Source of the DNA: Zygnema cylindricum
Taxonomy: Eukaryota; Streptophyta; Zygnematophyceae; Zygnematales; Zygnemataceae
Assembly: GCA_037447655.1 (NCBI GenBank)
Contig: JBBHKE010000741.1
Span: 1 to 39,455, forward strand
Length of the DNA: 39,455 bases
Reading direction: 5' to 3'
Shown here: positions 10,314-21,887 of the stretch, one piece after another
Numbering within the stretch: position 1 is the first letter of the stretch
How the letters are laid out: each line of letters starts with the position of its first letter
Made by a program: the position numbers and the translations under genes
Notes under the pieces: generated by a model
Database searches by the model: none
Told to the model about the DNA's origin: nothing
The model's input: only the letters and a program-made list of their open reading frames with translations

Positions 10314-13300
10314 ATGGCGTGCCTCGCATTAGCACTTCAACCTGCGCATAGCCCTGACCTTCTGCTGCATACGTAAGACTGCAGCATCCATACCAAAAAC
10401 AGAGTTCTGGCTCTTTCAAATAAACAGTAGCAAATTATCGAAGTAGCGCTATCTGAAACGAGAAATCAATTGATTTGCCCTGCACTTTGTTTGATGGTCT
10501 TTTTTTAATCAGCTCTGTTCTCACAGTCTGCCTCTGTAGTTTTTTTAATGGATAATCTTCAATGTTAGTTTGTCTTTTTCTGTGTCCTTTGTGTTACGCG
10601 CTCAGCGTGCCATGGTTCCCTCCTATTCGAGCAATGTCGGCTTCAGCGGCATTTCGAAGGACAAGACAGCTGGACTCGGCAGAACGGCGTGATTCCGCAG
10701 AGGCTGCTAATGAGAGGTCAGACACACTTTTATTTCGTTATCTATATGTCGCATATAGTTGTAGAAAGCAAAAAAAATCGGAATTGTCCCACTGTTGCAA
10801 GCCTTCCCTACCATTTCATTGAACTCTCGGTTAAAGTTCGGGATTCCCTGGCTTAAAGCTACCTTGTGTCTGCTGAAACACGAGCATACGCTTGTTATTT
10901 CTTCATCCGGGTATGCAAGCTCTTATTTCTGGTACTTGGGAATGGACAGTGTCATCAAATCTGAAAGAAGTATACATTGAGTTCGACGTCTCAACAAATA
11001 ATTAATTTTAATTTGCCGATGACTCATGAATCAGCTACTGTGGGGCACTGAATCAAGGATGGTTGAAATAAACCGTAGACTCTCTTTTTAAAAAGCTGAA
11101 CCAAGATTTAATTATCCTATCTAATTTCCTTGTCCAGCTGGACTGCTATTGATGGCAATCCTGGCTGGAACTGGAAGATATATCGTAAAATTATTGTTAA
11201 AAGCGCCAGTAGATTGTTTCTCGAATTAGTGTTGAAAGAACTTGCGTGCAAACTTCCTTCCATCCATCATCCTATGCTTTCTACTTGTTTGTACAATGTT
11301 CAAACCTAGAGCCTTCGCCTTCGACAATGTAGGCTTTTAATGGAATACCCCTCTGGTATCTAAATGTGGCCATTGTGGTTTCATCATTTTTTTATTTTGT
11401 TGTAGATGGATCAACTTTAGTCTCACCATGACAAATGGACAAGTTAGGTTAATGCAGAATCCATGTCGCGTGTGCCATGGCATGGTCTAAAGCAGTTTCT
11501 CCGACTATTTGTTGGAAACAACTAAATGTACATCCTTGTGGTAGCTTAAGTCACAAAAGATACGACAAGAAATTTCTATCTTTTGCAGTGCAGTAGTTTA
11601 TTTCACTGTAGTTTCAAGCACCATAATGTAGTTGCCGCATGCCCAAAATTTCCAGATTTCAAGTGCTCATCCACTGATGTTTTATAGAAAACTGAAGCTT
11701 GTTGTTTGGAGCAGCTGTTTGTTTGTTATTTAAGAACAATCTCCGTCAGTAGTGACTGTGTTTCTGTCTAACATAGTAGTTTTGGAGACAAATTACTGAT
11801 GTTTTCTTCTCATCTTTAATGTTGGGTGTGCAGGTTGGGAGACGACCCTTTGGCAGCCTTCAGTGGCCAAGTCGTCGTGGGAAATGACAATAAGTAGGCT
11901 GCTGACAAGAGCTTTCCAATATTTGGTTGGTGATTCTGCTATGCAAAGGAGCCAATCAGCTCCTGAAGGGTCTTTCAATAGTAGAAGTGTCCAGTTATGA
12001 TTTAGAAGAAAGAACATGTAAAACCATTTTTATCATTTAAAGCTCCTGCATCTTGAACATTTGAAAACAGGCATTGAAGGTGCATTAAGGGTGAATGTGT
12101 TAAAGAGAAGCATGAATTGATCTGTATATGCATTGCATATATTTAAGGGTTGATGTACTACCATGGAAAGACTCAGGTGGACTTAGCTGACGCCTGAATA
12201 ATGTGGTGCCTGGAATGTTTCGAAAATGTCAACGTTCAGCGTCACAAAATGCCCATATGGACAATGCTTTTGTTTTACATTCGGTGTTGGGCTGAGATAT
12301 ATGAGCGTCATTTTCTCTCATCTACAAATCCTACTCTGTGATTTTGGCAAGTGTTTGAAGACTGTCCATATTCAGCATTTCCACTCTTGTCATGCCATAG
12401 AGGTAGAAGTGTCATCTGTTGGGCGTCATCATCAGGCCTGTTTACATTTTAGTTTAGAATTCCTTCCTCCATGTGGCTTTTGCAGGTATACTGTGGTGTA
12501 CCGACTTGTAAATTCAGTCTATGTATTGGGCATTACCAGTGCTGACCAGGATGACACTTCGATTAACATCTTTGACTGCAATCACACTGTTAGCCAGGCT
12601 GTAAGGTACACAGTTTACTGAAACTTTTTTTTAAGCTGTTGTGGAATCTCTTAGGTAGTTATCATGCTAGAAGGCAGTAAAAGAATTTTGCTGTCAGAAG
12701 GATCGAAGTGTGAGTCTCTTCCTCTACCTTTCTGTTGTTATTTGGTAATAACTGGGGAGTATGGTGTCTATTTTGGATTTTGTATGCCTCTATCGTTGTT
12801 TTGACATGTCGTATAAGTGCTCTGTTTCTTGAGTTTTACAAAGCCTTAATGTTTCAATTATGCTCTAGGCCTCTCTTCTTGGAGCTAGTCTTACCTCTAT
12901 CCTTCCTTGAAGCAGAATACTAAAGTGTTGTCTATTAGATCGCCTCGCACTGGCTTTATACAAGTCTGTTCATATGTTTAATGGGGTTGAATGAATCGAT
13001 GAAGTTCCACTCTCTTCAAAATCAGACAGTATGTTATTCAAACTTGTAACTATATTAATAATTTCTTTGAACTTTTTTGGTGCCTTTGTGCAGTGTGCTT
13101 GTGGCAGCTTGCAGAGGGGTCGACGTAACAGCAGACAAACTGACTCGAAGATACAATGAGGTCAGAAGGCTCCTGTGGCAAATTCACAGAAACTGACGCT
13201 AACCTTACTGGATTTTGAACCTGTTGCAGAAAAATCTTGTCCTTTACTGGGTTTAATGGCGGGATGCAGGTTTACTTGGCACTAACTTCTGTCTTGCATG

Positions 13301-16065
13301 GAGTCAGTACTGCACGACTGAACAATATTCTGGCGGCCGTACAACATGATCCATCGTCTTTGCTTATTCCTCCACCTGTCGCGACCGCAGATGCAGAGAG
13401 CAAAGCAAGGGGGGCATCTTCCTGGAACTCTGTGAAGGGAGGTTCAATTGACCGGGTTGCAAATGTAGAGGTATGCGCATTTCCATTTTGATGCCTCAGG
13501 ATTGTAGCAGCAGATTGACATTAATAGGTCTGCAGTCTTTTTGTGTTTCATGCCCATCTGATGCTAAATCTTTGGAAGACACCGTCTTTTTTGTGGCGAT
13601 TCAGAAATACTAATGTTGTTGATGGAGTAGCAGGCATATAGCTGATTGGATAAGGAGTGCACAAATTGAGAGTGCAGTAGTTCGAATCATCATTTCTGAT
13701 TCCAAGTATCTGTTCGTCATCGTTGGACCCGTAACCGCATACGCCTGCGATTTGCTCTTGAATAGTTGTTAACTGATCAGATGCAGAAAAACCTAGCCTT
13801 AAAGTAAGTAGAGGTTGGATCCAAATGAGTACATTCAGCCAAAATGACAAATACACAAATGACATTCGAAACTGAGATTCCAGCCATACAAATGCCGTGA
13901 CAACCTCACAAAGCTCCACCGCCCTTTTTCATGCAGCTTCTGTCAAGAGTCACATTTGAACTGCCGGAAGAAACTTATGCCGCTGGAGATGAAGCCATGG
14001 CTACTTTTGCTCCTTCGCCTGCCCAGACGACGTTTGAGAAGCCTGTCGAGGAGTCCAGAGAAAGCGGTTCTTTGGATCCTTTTGCAGCTAGTGATAGATT
14101 AGCTGGATCAACAACTGACCTGACAGGAGGTTTTGTTAGAAAATCGGGAACTCCTCTTGATCCTGCGGCACAATTGGCTGGGCTTGAGGTAGGGTATTCT
14201 CGAATTCTTGGAAGTGAGAGAGTGTGAATTGTGTTTTTTTGTTTGGCTTATTAGAATGTTAATCAAAAACAAGGATGCGAATCGGAGGTTGGGGGTTTCT
14301 TGTATGTTGCAATGGTCTCTTCTTCTGCTCCTTTTACTTTCCTTTTTTGTGTGTGTTTCTGTATGTAAATACATTGGTGCTTGAATCCGTTGTTGTTTTC
14401 AAATCCTGCTGATTTATATTCAAGTGAGTACAAGAGTTACATTTAAAATGGTAAAAAAAATGAGTGAAATGTTCATTATGAAGCACAGGGAGGCAAGAAG
14501 AAGAGTCTCTTGTGGTAATCGTGAGAAGTACTAGAGAAACGAAAATCGGAAATTTTTGTATTTCATTTGCAAGAAGAATGATACGACCCATTTTTCTCTC
14601 TCTTTCGACAGGTTGTAGTTCCTAAAAAGACTGGATCTGCACCAGAAACCCAGTTTATAGGTGCTGAAGGATTTGAAGGGCAATATGGGGGTATAGACTG
14701 GAGTCAATCCGGTGGTTTAGGAGGAGGACTTTTGGGAGATGACGGAGATGCGTGGGGAGGAGGTCTCGATGCGGGAGCTTTTGGAGCTGATGTGGACGAT
14801 GATGCTTTTGGGGGAGGGTTAGGGGGACTGGAGGGAGAGATATTTGGGCCTGGAAAGCAGTTGGAGGCAGCTCTGGCTGGAACTGCACCGGAGGGACCTT
14901 CCATCGATTCAGTTACCGGAGCTCAAGTTGTGGCAGGTGAGAGATCTCGGTAAAATCTGGTGGATTGTACCTTGCCAGGTCCCTTCTTTTCTTCGTTTTT
15001 TCTGGTTGACCGTCACATTGGCCTTTTGGATAGATATTTTTAATGGTGCAAATCTGCATAAATGGTTTTTCTTTCCGTTCGTTTCCCTACTTGAGGGCTT
15101 TTTGTTCTGTGCTGTATAACAGGCGTAATTTACTTGTTTTTTTTCTCTCCTGTTTCTTTTCGTTGATTTTTTGAGTAACCTGACGAGAAAATGGTCCCTA
15201 TAACTCGCTAGAATGTGTTTCTTTGTACGTAGTTAGTGTTCTGTCTTATTAATCAACAATCAATTCAAGTCTAATCCTCTCTTCAGTTCGTCTCTTTGGT
15301 GCAAACTGCAGATCTCAAAGCAGCAGCTGCCGCCACAGAGTCCCAAAGAATTGCAGCGATGCCGTCGATCGCTATTTCTGAAGTGATCAACGCAAATTTC
15401 CAGGGATTACAAATGAACAAAGTTGGGCTTCAAGGAACAGTTGTTTTGAGGCTCCCACCTGGAAGAAGGGCGACTTCCGATGCAGAATTTTCTTTCAGAC
15501 TAGATGGATCTGCAGGCATTAAGGTACACGTTTTTTTTGATCTAAGGGCTGCTTCGCCTCATCAGGGCACTTTTTGTGGTCAAAGCAAGGCCGTTTCCAA
15601 TGATTTAGGCAATTTATGTCCGTGCGATTATGATCTGGACGGTCTGAAATCTGCCCAATGATTGAAAACGGTTGTACTTTGACCTTAAAGTATCACCTGA
15701 GTGGCCTGGTGGAGCTAAGTCCAAACATAACAGGTTTTATTATGAAATAACAGAAGGAATGTTCGACAAGATGTGACGGGAAAATGGGATTACTCTATAT
15801 TGTGTAAGGCAGATTAAAATTATCCTGATCAGCTGGAAATTGTCCGACAATGTTCTGATGTGAGCAAAGAAATCCATTATAAATAAGCTGGTTTGTGACA
15901 TTTGTGGTTTGACACCTGGCAGAGAGCAATAATGAAGACCCAAGTTGTTAGTAGTCTGGGCAAGGGATTTTTCCATGTGAGAGCTCCCGCGGCATTGGAG
16001 GGAGACATTCCGATTCTAAAATACCGACTTCAACCACGCTTTACCCCAATTCCATTGCGAATTCG
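10314..16065 (+). CDS. TML: TPLATE complex subunit TML, 3' truncated
   Basis: TML (TCUP) is the medium-like subunit of the TPLATE (TSET) complex, an adaptor acting with clathrin at the plasma membrane. Ten GT-AG exons with matching phases: 10314-10372, 10606-10716, 11834-11893, 12486-12605, 13094-13160, 13270-13470, 13937-14188, 14612-14936, 15312-15523, 15923-16065 (516 codons). Landmarks are MACLALALQP, PWFPPIRAM, VVYRLVNSVYVLG, ACRGVDVT and RVTFELPEET. A DPFAAS motif follows, a likely adaptor-binding DPF. Then comes a Gly/Asp-rich linker, and the mu-homology domain starts near EVINANFQGL and proceeds to TPIPLRIR. Intron 2 (1,117 bp) is the largest. After exon 10 (ending in phase 2, donor GTAAGG) roughly the last 150 residues of the family are not found downstream. 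Either a very long intron follows or the gene is broken. Identity is from family memory; confidence is high. Confidence 0.93.
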
Positions 16066-16724
16066 GTAAGGACAAGAAAGTGTATGGGCTGGTCAGAGCA
16101 TCTTTCTCTAAGGAAAAATAATCTATACAAAACGAAAGAAGCAGACAACTTGCAATCATTTCTATGATGGACTGGGCATTCGTATAGGAACGCATGTTTT
16201 TGCGGCACTGTTTCTGGTTCTTTTTCTTTTCCTGACGCTTGTTTATAAATTAACGTCTTGAATGGCCTTGCATATTGGAATCGAGATGTGAGCAGTAGAC
16301 TGTTCATGACTCTATAAGTCTGAACACTAAGTCTAAATTAAAACCACTACTTTTTTTTAGGGCTGGATGACTAATCCACATGCTGTCCTGTTCTTTCTTA
16401 AGTGTTGCTGACATTATTTTGTGAATGCATAGGACAAGATGGAGAGGACACCATTGACAAATTACTCTCGAGTATAGTGAAATAGACAATTAGAACTAGT
16501 TTTATTGATTCGAAAAGGTAGAAACCTATATTTGTGTTCTATCTACTTTAATGGATTATACTATTTGAAAGACTTTCTATTCTATGGCTTACAGCAAGTG
16601 AATGCAATCCCTCTTTCCCTTCCTAAATTTTGGTTTATTTTGTCATTTATCAAAAATGTCCCTTCTACAAATCTTGTCATCACATGAAACACGTGTGGCT
16701 CTAGAAGATCTCCTAGTCGCTTGG
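16066..16724 (+). other. TML intron start or 3' break region
   Basis: This follows the exon 10 donor. I searched for the next TML exon, expected to begin with one base completing an Arg codon and then a basic segment, and found none. The sequence is AT-rich with no gene. It is either the start of a long intron or the flank of a rearrangement. Confidence 0.5.
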
Positions 16725-17588
16725 AATGGGTGATCAAGGTGAAAAGTTCATAGGGCCGCATGGCACCCTTGATAAAGTCGAAGGCTCAAATTATTGATTG
16801 TGGAGGTGCAAGGACGAGGAGACCTCGAGCAGAAGAATTGCTTCGGCATCGTTACCCGAGAAGAGAACCGTCCAGTTTCCTGTAGACGTAAACAATATGA
16901 CAGATGTTGAGTAAACAATGTGAAAGATGTTGAGTAAACAATGTGAAAGATGTTGAGTAGAAGGCAATGAAAGATTGGGACGCGAGGTAGATCTGATCCA
17001 AGAACTACAAGGTACATGGTCTCATTGACAACCAAATGTGAAGTGTTTCAAAACTTCACAAAAGATCTGGGAATCGTTGGAATCAACACACGAACTCTCA
17101 AGAATGACAGCAAGAATCAAACTCGACAAGACCATGATGATAGTTGTCTATCAAGATGACACATCAACGAAAGCCTATGCCTCCCATTATGTTAATCTCT
17201 TGGCCAAAGCTGATGCGGTTGGCTTCACCCTCTCAGCGGACATTAAGATGATCCTTCCCATGCTCTCTCTGCCGAGCCAATAGAGTATAAGCTACCAAAA
17301 AGATGTCTCCACGTAAAATTGGAACGAGGTTGTTAAAAGACGAATTTTATATGAAGATCATGATGAATCGCAAGCCTATCGCGAGAGCTCCTTTTTTTTA
17401 TCGTGCAAAATAAAAAATCGGCAACAAAGATAGACGTGATAGTCAGAACCGCGATAATTGAAATAATAAAAAGGGTTACTATTGTGGTGAGAAATGTCAC
17501 TTTGTCTCAATTTGTGACCAAAGAAATGACAAAAACGTGTTACTATTGTGGCCAATCAGGTCATTCCATCACAGTTTACAAAAATTAA
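16725..17588 (+). pseudogene. Copia Gag with degenerate zinc knuckles
   Basis: Gag packages retroelement RNA. The UBN2-type part is clear at 17038-17283 (KIWESLESTHE, SRMTARIKLDKTMM, DAVGFTLSADIKM). Two zinc knuckles follow. The first reads YYCGEKCHFVSIC, with its first Cys replaced by Tyr. The second reads CYYCGQSGHSITVY, with its last Cys replaced by Tyr. Stops and frame changes separate all parts. Two further copies of ACAATGTGAAAGATGTTGAG at 16915-16970 interrupt the N-terminal half. Confidence 0.8.
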
Positions 17589-17666
17589 GCCTACAAAAAA
17601 CAACACGGGAAAGTTGATAAGTCCAAATTGAGAAAGGCGAAAGGCGAACGAAAGGAGATCTTGAAC

Positions 17667-18062
17667 TCACAAGCGATAATGGTGGCGACTCTTGCCGTCT
17701 CCTCCAACGACTAGAGGATCGATACCGACGCGTTCGAGCTTATGTGCCTTAAATGCGAATGGTTTACTAATTCCAGAGACACGACCCCATCTTGTATTTG
17801 CATGGGAGACAACCATTCCACGCTCGCTACAAGAACAACAAACATAGAGATAGTTAGTGGACAGAAAAATGACATTTCGCACGATAAAAAATGTCATATA
17901 TGTTCCAAACTTCAAGAGGAATCTCTGTTCTATCATTTTGGCTGAAGATAGCGGCATGATCTCGGTGTGGGAGTAAGGGGGAAAAATCAAATTAATGCGA
18001 GAAGAACTCAACATCGCAAAAGAAAAAAAATGGCAGATTGCACGTACCACTTGAAATACAAC
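17667..18062 (+). pseudogene. Copia protease remnant
   Basis: The aspartic protease cleaves the Gag-Pol polyprotein. The active-site segment reads DTDAFEL where Copia elements have D-[ST]-G-A, so the essential Gly is Asp. CEWFTNSRDTTPS and MGDNHST follow, typical of this region. After a frame change, VIYVPNFKRNL and ILAEDSG match the usual post-protease segment. No intact frame remains. Confidence 0.75.
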
Positions 18063-18067
18063 CCTAA

Positions 18068-18848
18068 GGGTGCGTCTCTATGTGCCTACGTAAGGGTTTT
18101 TTTTTCTGTCGTTTTGCTGTAAAACTTAGAGCCGTACCGCGTAAGTTTAAACCTTACAAAAAAATAGAGAAAATGAGAAGTACATTTTGCATCATCATCA
18201 AATTTAAGATGTACTACATGTTGTCGTTTTGTGTTCTTCGACCCACGGCCACGCCAAAAAACGTCATCTTCAAAATTTTCTTTAAAACACAGAGAAGATG
18301 TGTTTTAAAACAAAGAATTTTCGAAAAACAAATAGAAACACGTAATCGCACGTGTAATTTTTTTTCAAGAAATTTCAAAAGATTTCAAGCGACGACGAAA
18401 AGTGCACGTTCCGCTTTGTTTTGTCTGTTTGCGTTCAGGTACGTCAAAGCAAAGTACACAATTTGTTAGGTTTTGTCCGTTTGCGCCTAGTACGGATTTT
18501 ATTTCGCCAGGGGTCTCAAGATCCGATGCCATTTCACGTCGAGCGGACAAGAGACGCAAAGGCAAAGTGCATCTTCTTCAATTGTGAAATGGCACAGACT
18601 AGATGGCGATACGTCTACAATGTCACGAAAAGTCATGCGACGTCACAAGCAGTTACAAAAATAGCGTGCGTCATCACTGATTGCACATGTCGACAACCGT
18701 CACGAGCATTGTCGACGTATACAATCGTCACGCCCTTAAGTGACAACTTCGTTTGGTACTCATAGGGACACCCGAAATCCGGGTCCGCCGGATCTGCGCT
18801 AAAAAACAAAGTAAATTCTCTAAGTTTTAAGTGCATGGAAACGCACCC
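18068..18848 (+). mobile_element. TTA-family element E
   Basis: The left end GGGTGCGTCTCTATGTGC is preceded by TAA (18065-18067). The right end GCATGGAAACGCACCC is its imperfect inverse. Interior order matches elements D1-D3: a GTAAGGGTTTTT run, GCCGTAC, ACATTTTGC-TCATC, and GCGCTAAA near the right end. About 781 bp, no transposase. The expected right TAA is TGG, so that flank has decayed. Confidence 0.65.
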
Positions 18849-19149
18849 TGGGTTGAAATCCCTCAAACACGCCGCATGATCCACACTCCCGAGTCAAAAA
18901 AAAGACACTACCACCTGTAAAAGAAGTAACTCAAATTAGAACCGAGGCGAATAAAAACGTGACATGCTAGACTAAAGCAAACGAGCAGAGCAAACCATTA
19001 TTTGTGGCGTTACAGGCTCACCCACTTCCACACACAAAGAAGGCGTAAGATGATAAAAGGAAACCTAACGCACGAAATAGGACTCACGTTTTATATAGCG
19101 TATTACATTTTTTTCCATTTATCGTCGATAAGGAATTTGTTGGTCTCGC
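18849..19149. other. non-coding, no feature seen
   Basis: Short open frames here show no family likeness. No repeat partner was found in the window. Confidence 0.4.
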
Positions 19150-19237
19150 AGCGATATATCGGGACCCCTCACCGTTCGATTGCCGATAACTATCGGTATC
19201 GGTTTTATTGCGATAAATTTTGACCGGATACACAACA
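19150..19237 (-). mobile_element. transposon end fragment, TATCG-rich
   Basis: On the minus strand it reads GTGGTGTTGTGTATCCGG followed by several TATCG/CGATA motifs. The same terminal type is at 21888 on the plus strand (GTAGTGTTGGGTATCGGG). These look like one end of a DNA transposon, possibly hAT-like, but no transposase or duplication is seen. Confidence 0.35.
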
Positions 19238-19238
19238 C

Positions 19239-19363
19239 CACCGCTAATCGTTATTAGTGTTAAATATTTATTAGTGTTAATGCGATAACTCTATTTTGCT
19301 ACTTTTGGTCAAAAAAAGTAGCGACCGAATTAGTGTTATAAACACTAATAACGATTAGCGGTG
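19239..19363. mobile_element. 125-bp hairpin MITE
   Basis: The terminal inverted repeats are perfect over 23 bp, beginning CACCGCTAATCGTTATTAGT. The interior repeats TTAGTGTTA several times. No clear target duplication is seen. The TIR resembles that of the element in LpxA intron 3 (AATCGCTATTAGTGTTA). Confidence 0.7.
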
Positions 19364-19657
19364 TACTTTTTTGTAGTAAAATTCAAAGCCGTAACAAGCT
19401 TGGAAGAATAACCGAACAGCGTGACGTTCAGTTATAGTGTACGATCGTACGACTATAAAATATAAAGGAAAGGGAATTGCTAATCGCAGAGACGATTTTT
19501 GCTGCGCGCAGCAGAAATTGTACATTTGAAGTACGATTTCGTACAAGCTATGTACCTTTAATTTCAGATCTGACCATAGATGTCTTATTCGTACGGATTT
19601 TGACATTTTTACGAAATTTCGCTATTTTTTTCAGATTTTGAATCTTTCGTTAAATGC
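19364..19657. other. non-coding with near-palindrome
   Basis: No gene is supported. A near-palindrome of 25 bases lies at 19433-19457, with core GTACGATCGTAC and arms TATAGT and ACTATA. Confidence 0.5.
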
Positions 19658-19903
19658 GTATACTTTTAGTACGGAAAACGTACGGATATTATGTACGGAA
19701 ATTTCAAAAAAGATACGTTTTATTTCCGCGCGTGAAGTTTGAAAGAAATTTGTACGGTACGGATACAACGTACGGAAATTTCTAAAATTGACGTTTCATT
19801 TCCGCGCGCGAAGTTTGAAAGAAATTTGTACGGTACGGATACAACGTACGGAAATTTTTAATAGTGACGTTTCATTTTCGCGCGCGAAGGTTGAAAGAAA
19901 TTT
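19658..19903 (+). repeat. 76-bp tandem repeats, array 1
   Basis: The units start at 19734, 19810 and 19886, an exact 76-bp spacing, with a more diverged unit before them. Each carries TTTGAAAGAAATTTGTACGG and a TTTCATTTCCGCGCGCG end. The same array precedes the same 170-bp sequence at 26166-26401. It may be a subterminal repeat region of a DNA transposon. Confidence 0.8.
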
Positions 19904-20077
19904 GTACGGCTCATCATTACAACGAAGCCGCCATTGAATCCGCCATCGAAGGCTCGATTGAAGCCACACTTGAAACTTCCACGAACCTCTTCACAGGCAG
20001 CCATGTCTAGGCCTCTAGGAGCAGAGTGGGAGCATGTTAAGGCTCTAAAGGGATATGATGGATTTTTTTTTTTCAAT
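19904..20077 (+). repeat. near-identical duplicate, copy 1 (BED-like head)
   Basis: This is almost identical to 26402-26577, with one difference noticed (GCCACACTTG against GTCACACTTG). It contains a start codon in each copy followed by MSRPLGAEWEHVKALKGYDG, which resembles the beginning of a BED zinc finger of hAT transposases, but the Cys/His pairs are missing. Both copies end at a poly-T run. Here it continues into AT-rich non-coding DNA. Confidence 0.75.
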
Positions 20078-20274
20078 TACGATTTTGTCATTATTCAAAT
20101 TGAAATACAAAAATGGTTATTTTTAGCTTCAATTCTGAATTTATCATTATTAAATGTTGACATACAACTCTTTTTTCAATTGTGATTTTGCCATTATTCA
20201 ATTTTGACATTTAAAAATGGTACTTTTTTTCTTCGATTGCTTCAATTGTAAATTTGTGAATGTTGGCATGTTGT
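20078..20274. other. AT-rich non-coding, self-similar
   Basis: Two or three diverged copies of a CAATT-x-TGATTTT-x-CATTATTCAA phrase occur here. No gene is supported. Confidence 0.4.
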
Positions 20275-20470
20275 AATAGCGTCGGCATGGCGTAGGGAGG
20301 GCGTCGGCGCTGACTTGGCGCCGACAGGGGGCCGGGATGACGCCGGCGCGCGCGCTGACAGGGCGCCGGCGCTGCCTCGGCGCTGGCGACGAGTCCAGCG
20401 CCGAGGGAGTCTGGTCGCTGGTTGTCGGTTCAGCGTCCAGCGAAGAGACAGTGTCGTCGCTGGTTTTCGT
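20275..20470. repeat. GC-rich degenerate repeat island
   Basis: About 190 bp are made of overlapping GGCGCCGAC, GCGCTGAC and GCGCCGGCGCTG phrases, very rich in G+C and CpG, inside AT-rich DNA. No open frame of note. Confidence 0.7.
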
Positions 20471-20889
20471 TTAGAACTTTTGAAATTTTGATTAAGCTGT
20501 CATCGTATTTTTTGTTATCAATTACATGTTTTACTATTTTTTAGTATGGAGTCAAAGTCGGTCAACGCATTTTATAAATTTTTAACTTTGTTTCATGCGC
20601 ATATTCGTTATTTTTTTGGCGTTTCATGCGTGCGTTTTATGCGCATGAGACATCTATGCTTTTGAGGGGTGTTACCTAACCCGTGAAAATTTATGTGTCC
20701 GTACAGACGGTCTCTAAAACCATCGCTGACAATGTGCGGAGACATCGGCAACAGGTTACAGAGTTTTTTATATGGTTTAACTTTAACCGCGTCGTATTGC
20801 GCCGGTTTTAATTTTCTTAGCGTGGACGACCGTCGACAGGCGAACCAAACCGACTAATTCTAAGGAGTTCGTACTTTATTTTTGGGTAT
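20471..20889. other. non-coding, no feature seen
   Basis: Nothing recognisable apart from paired GCGTTTCATGCG-type short repeats near 20575-20650. Confidence 0.35.
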
Positions 20890-20892
20890 TTA

Positions 20893-21834
20893 GGGCGTGT
20901 GCCCATGTAACCGAAATTTTGAAACGTTTCTTTGGAATTTAGCGCAAATTTTACGGTGTACTTTTCAAAGTGTTCCTATGTCATTCATTACTTGCGCTTT
21001 CATTACTTCAAATTTGTGACAGTTGTAGACGTCTACAAAATGTGCGACAGACTACGAAACGAAATGTAGACCACTGCGAAACTTCCTAAAATAAGTGACA
21101 TCTACAAAACGGCAACGGTTGTAGACGTCGTGGTTTTTCTGACATCGTAGATGTTTAAGGTTTTGACGTTGCGAAGTCACGCCACGCTGTGACATCATTA
21201 ATACGTAAACATTCCGCTATGGCTTCCGAATTTTTTTATTTATCTTTTATCATTCGATATGCCGTCAAACTACGACCAAAGATATTAAAAAAAAAGACAA
21301 AAAATATATCTTTCATTTGAAACCATCATTGTCGCATTTCATTTAGGGGAGAGAGAAATAAGAGCGATCGAGTGAGAAGGAGGAAGAGAGACGAGGACGA
21401 CGTAAAGTTTTGCAAAGGACCCATGAAGGAAAGTGGAGGTCCAAGACCCCTGCAAGTTTTTTTCGTACATGTTTGTCGTTTTCTTATGTGCATGCTCGTG
21501 ACGAGCAGTGAAAAAAATAGCGTGTACTTTCCTTCGTGCAAGTTTTTTTGAAAACGTTTGACGCGTGCAATTCAAGTTTCCTATTCGTCAATATGATGTT
21601 ATTTTGATAAAAATCAGGTCGCGATTTGATTCCAATGCAAATGTGAAGATGAGCTGGAAGTGGGTCGCGATGATAACAACGCCAAATTGCCGTACCTTCC
21701 AAGTTCAAAGATGACGCAAAATGTACTTGTGTTTTTGCCCATTTTTCGTACGGCATAATTTTTTCTCGTTGGAAGTCCCAGTTCTGTGTAAACAACGGGA
21801 AAAAACCCTTACTTGAACACATGGGCACACGCCC
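20893..21834 (-). mobile_element. TTA-family element D1, complete
   Basis: This 942-bp element has TIRs GGGCGTGTGCCCATGT and ACATGGGCACACGCCC and a perfect TTA duplication (20890-20892 and 21835-21837). Its interior read on the minus strand matches D2 and D3. It holds CTACAACTGTCAC-type motifs shared with A and B. Non-coding; small open frames on its minus strand (21326-21828) are not convincing. Confidence 0.85.
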
Positions 21835-21887
21835 TTACTTTTCATTTACTGGTTCCTGCAGTCTATAGTACAGTATGTACTGTACAG

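Larger units (their letters stand above)
16725..18064 (+). mobile_element. Ty1/Copia gag-protease remnant
   Basis: This is a degraded Copia element in the same orientation as TML. A start at 16725 opens a Gag-like segment (EKFIGPHGT, EGSNY then TGA). It is broken by a 26-bp tandem repeat (16890-16970). Gag resumes at 17038-17283, then two CCHC zinc knuckles near 17460-17585, a protease region near 17710-17870 and post-protease sequence to about 18060. Element E was inserted at or beside its 3' end. No LTRs are visible. Confidence 0.8.

Noticed and set aside
10795-10980. Short frames in TML intron 2
   Set aside because: They lack splice-consistent phases or family likeness; exons 2 and 3 join correctly without them.
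12226-12621. 131-codon frame before and over TML exon 4
   Set aside because: Only 12486-12605 matches TML; the upstream part is intron in the same frame by chance.
18080-18469. 129-codon frame over element E
   Set aside because: It lies wholly within a non-autonomous element, is Lys/Phe-rich, and has no counterpart in D1-D3.
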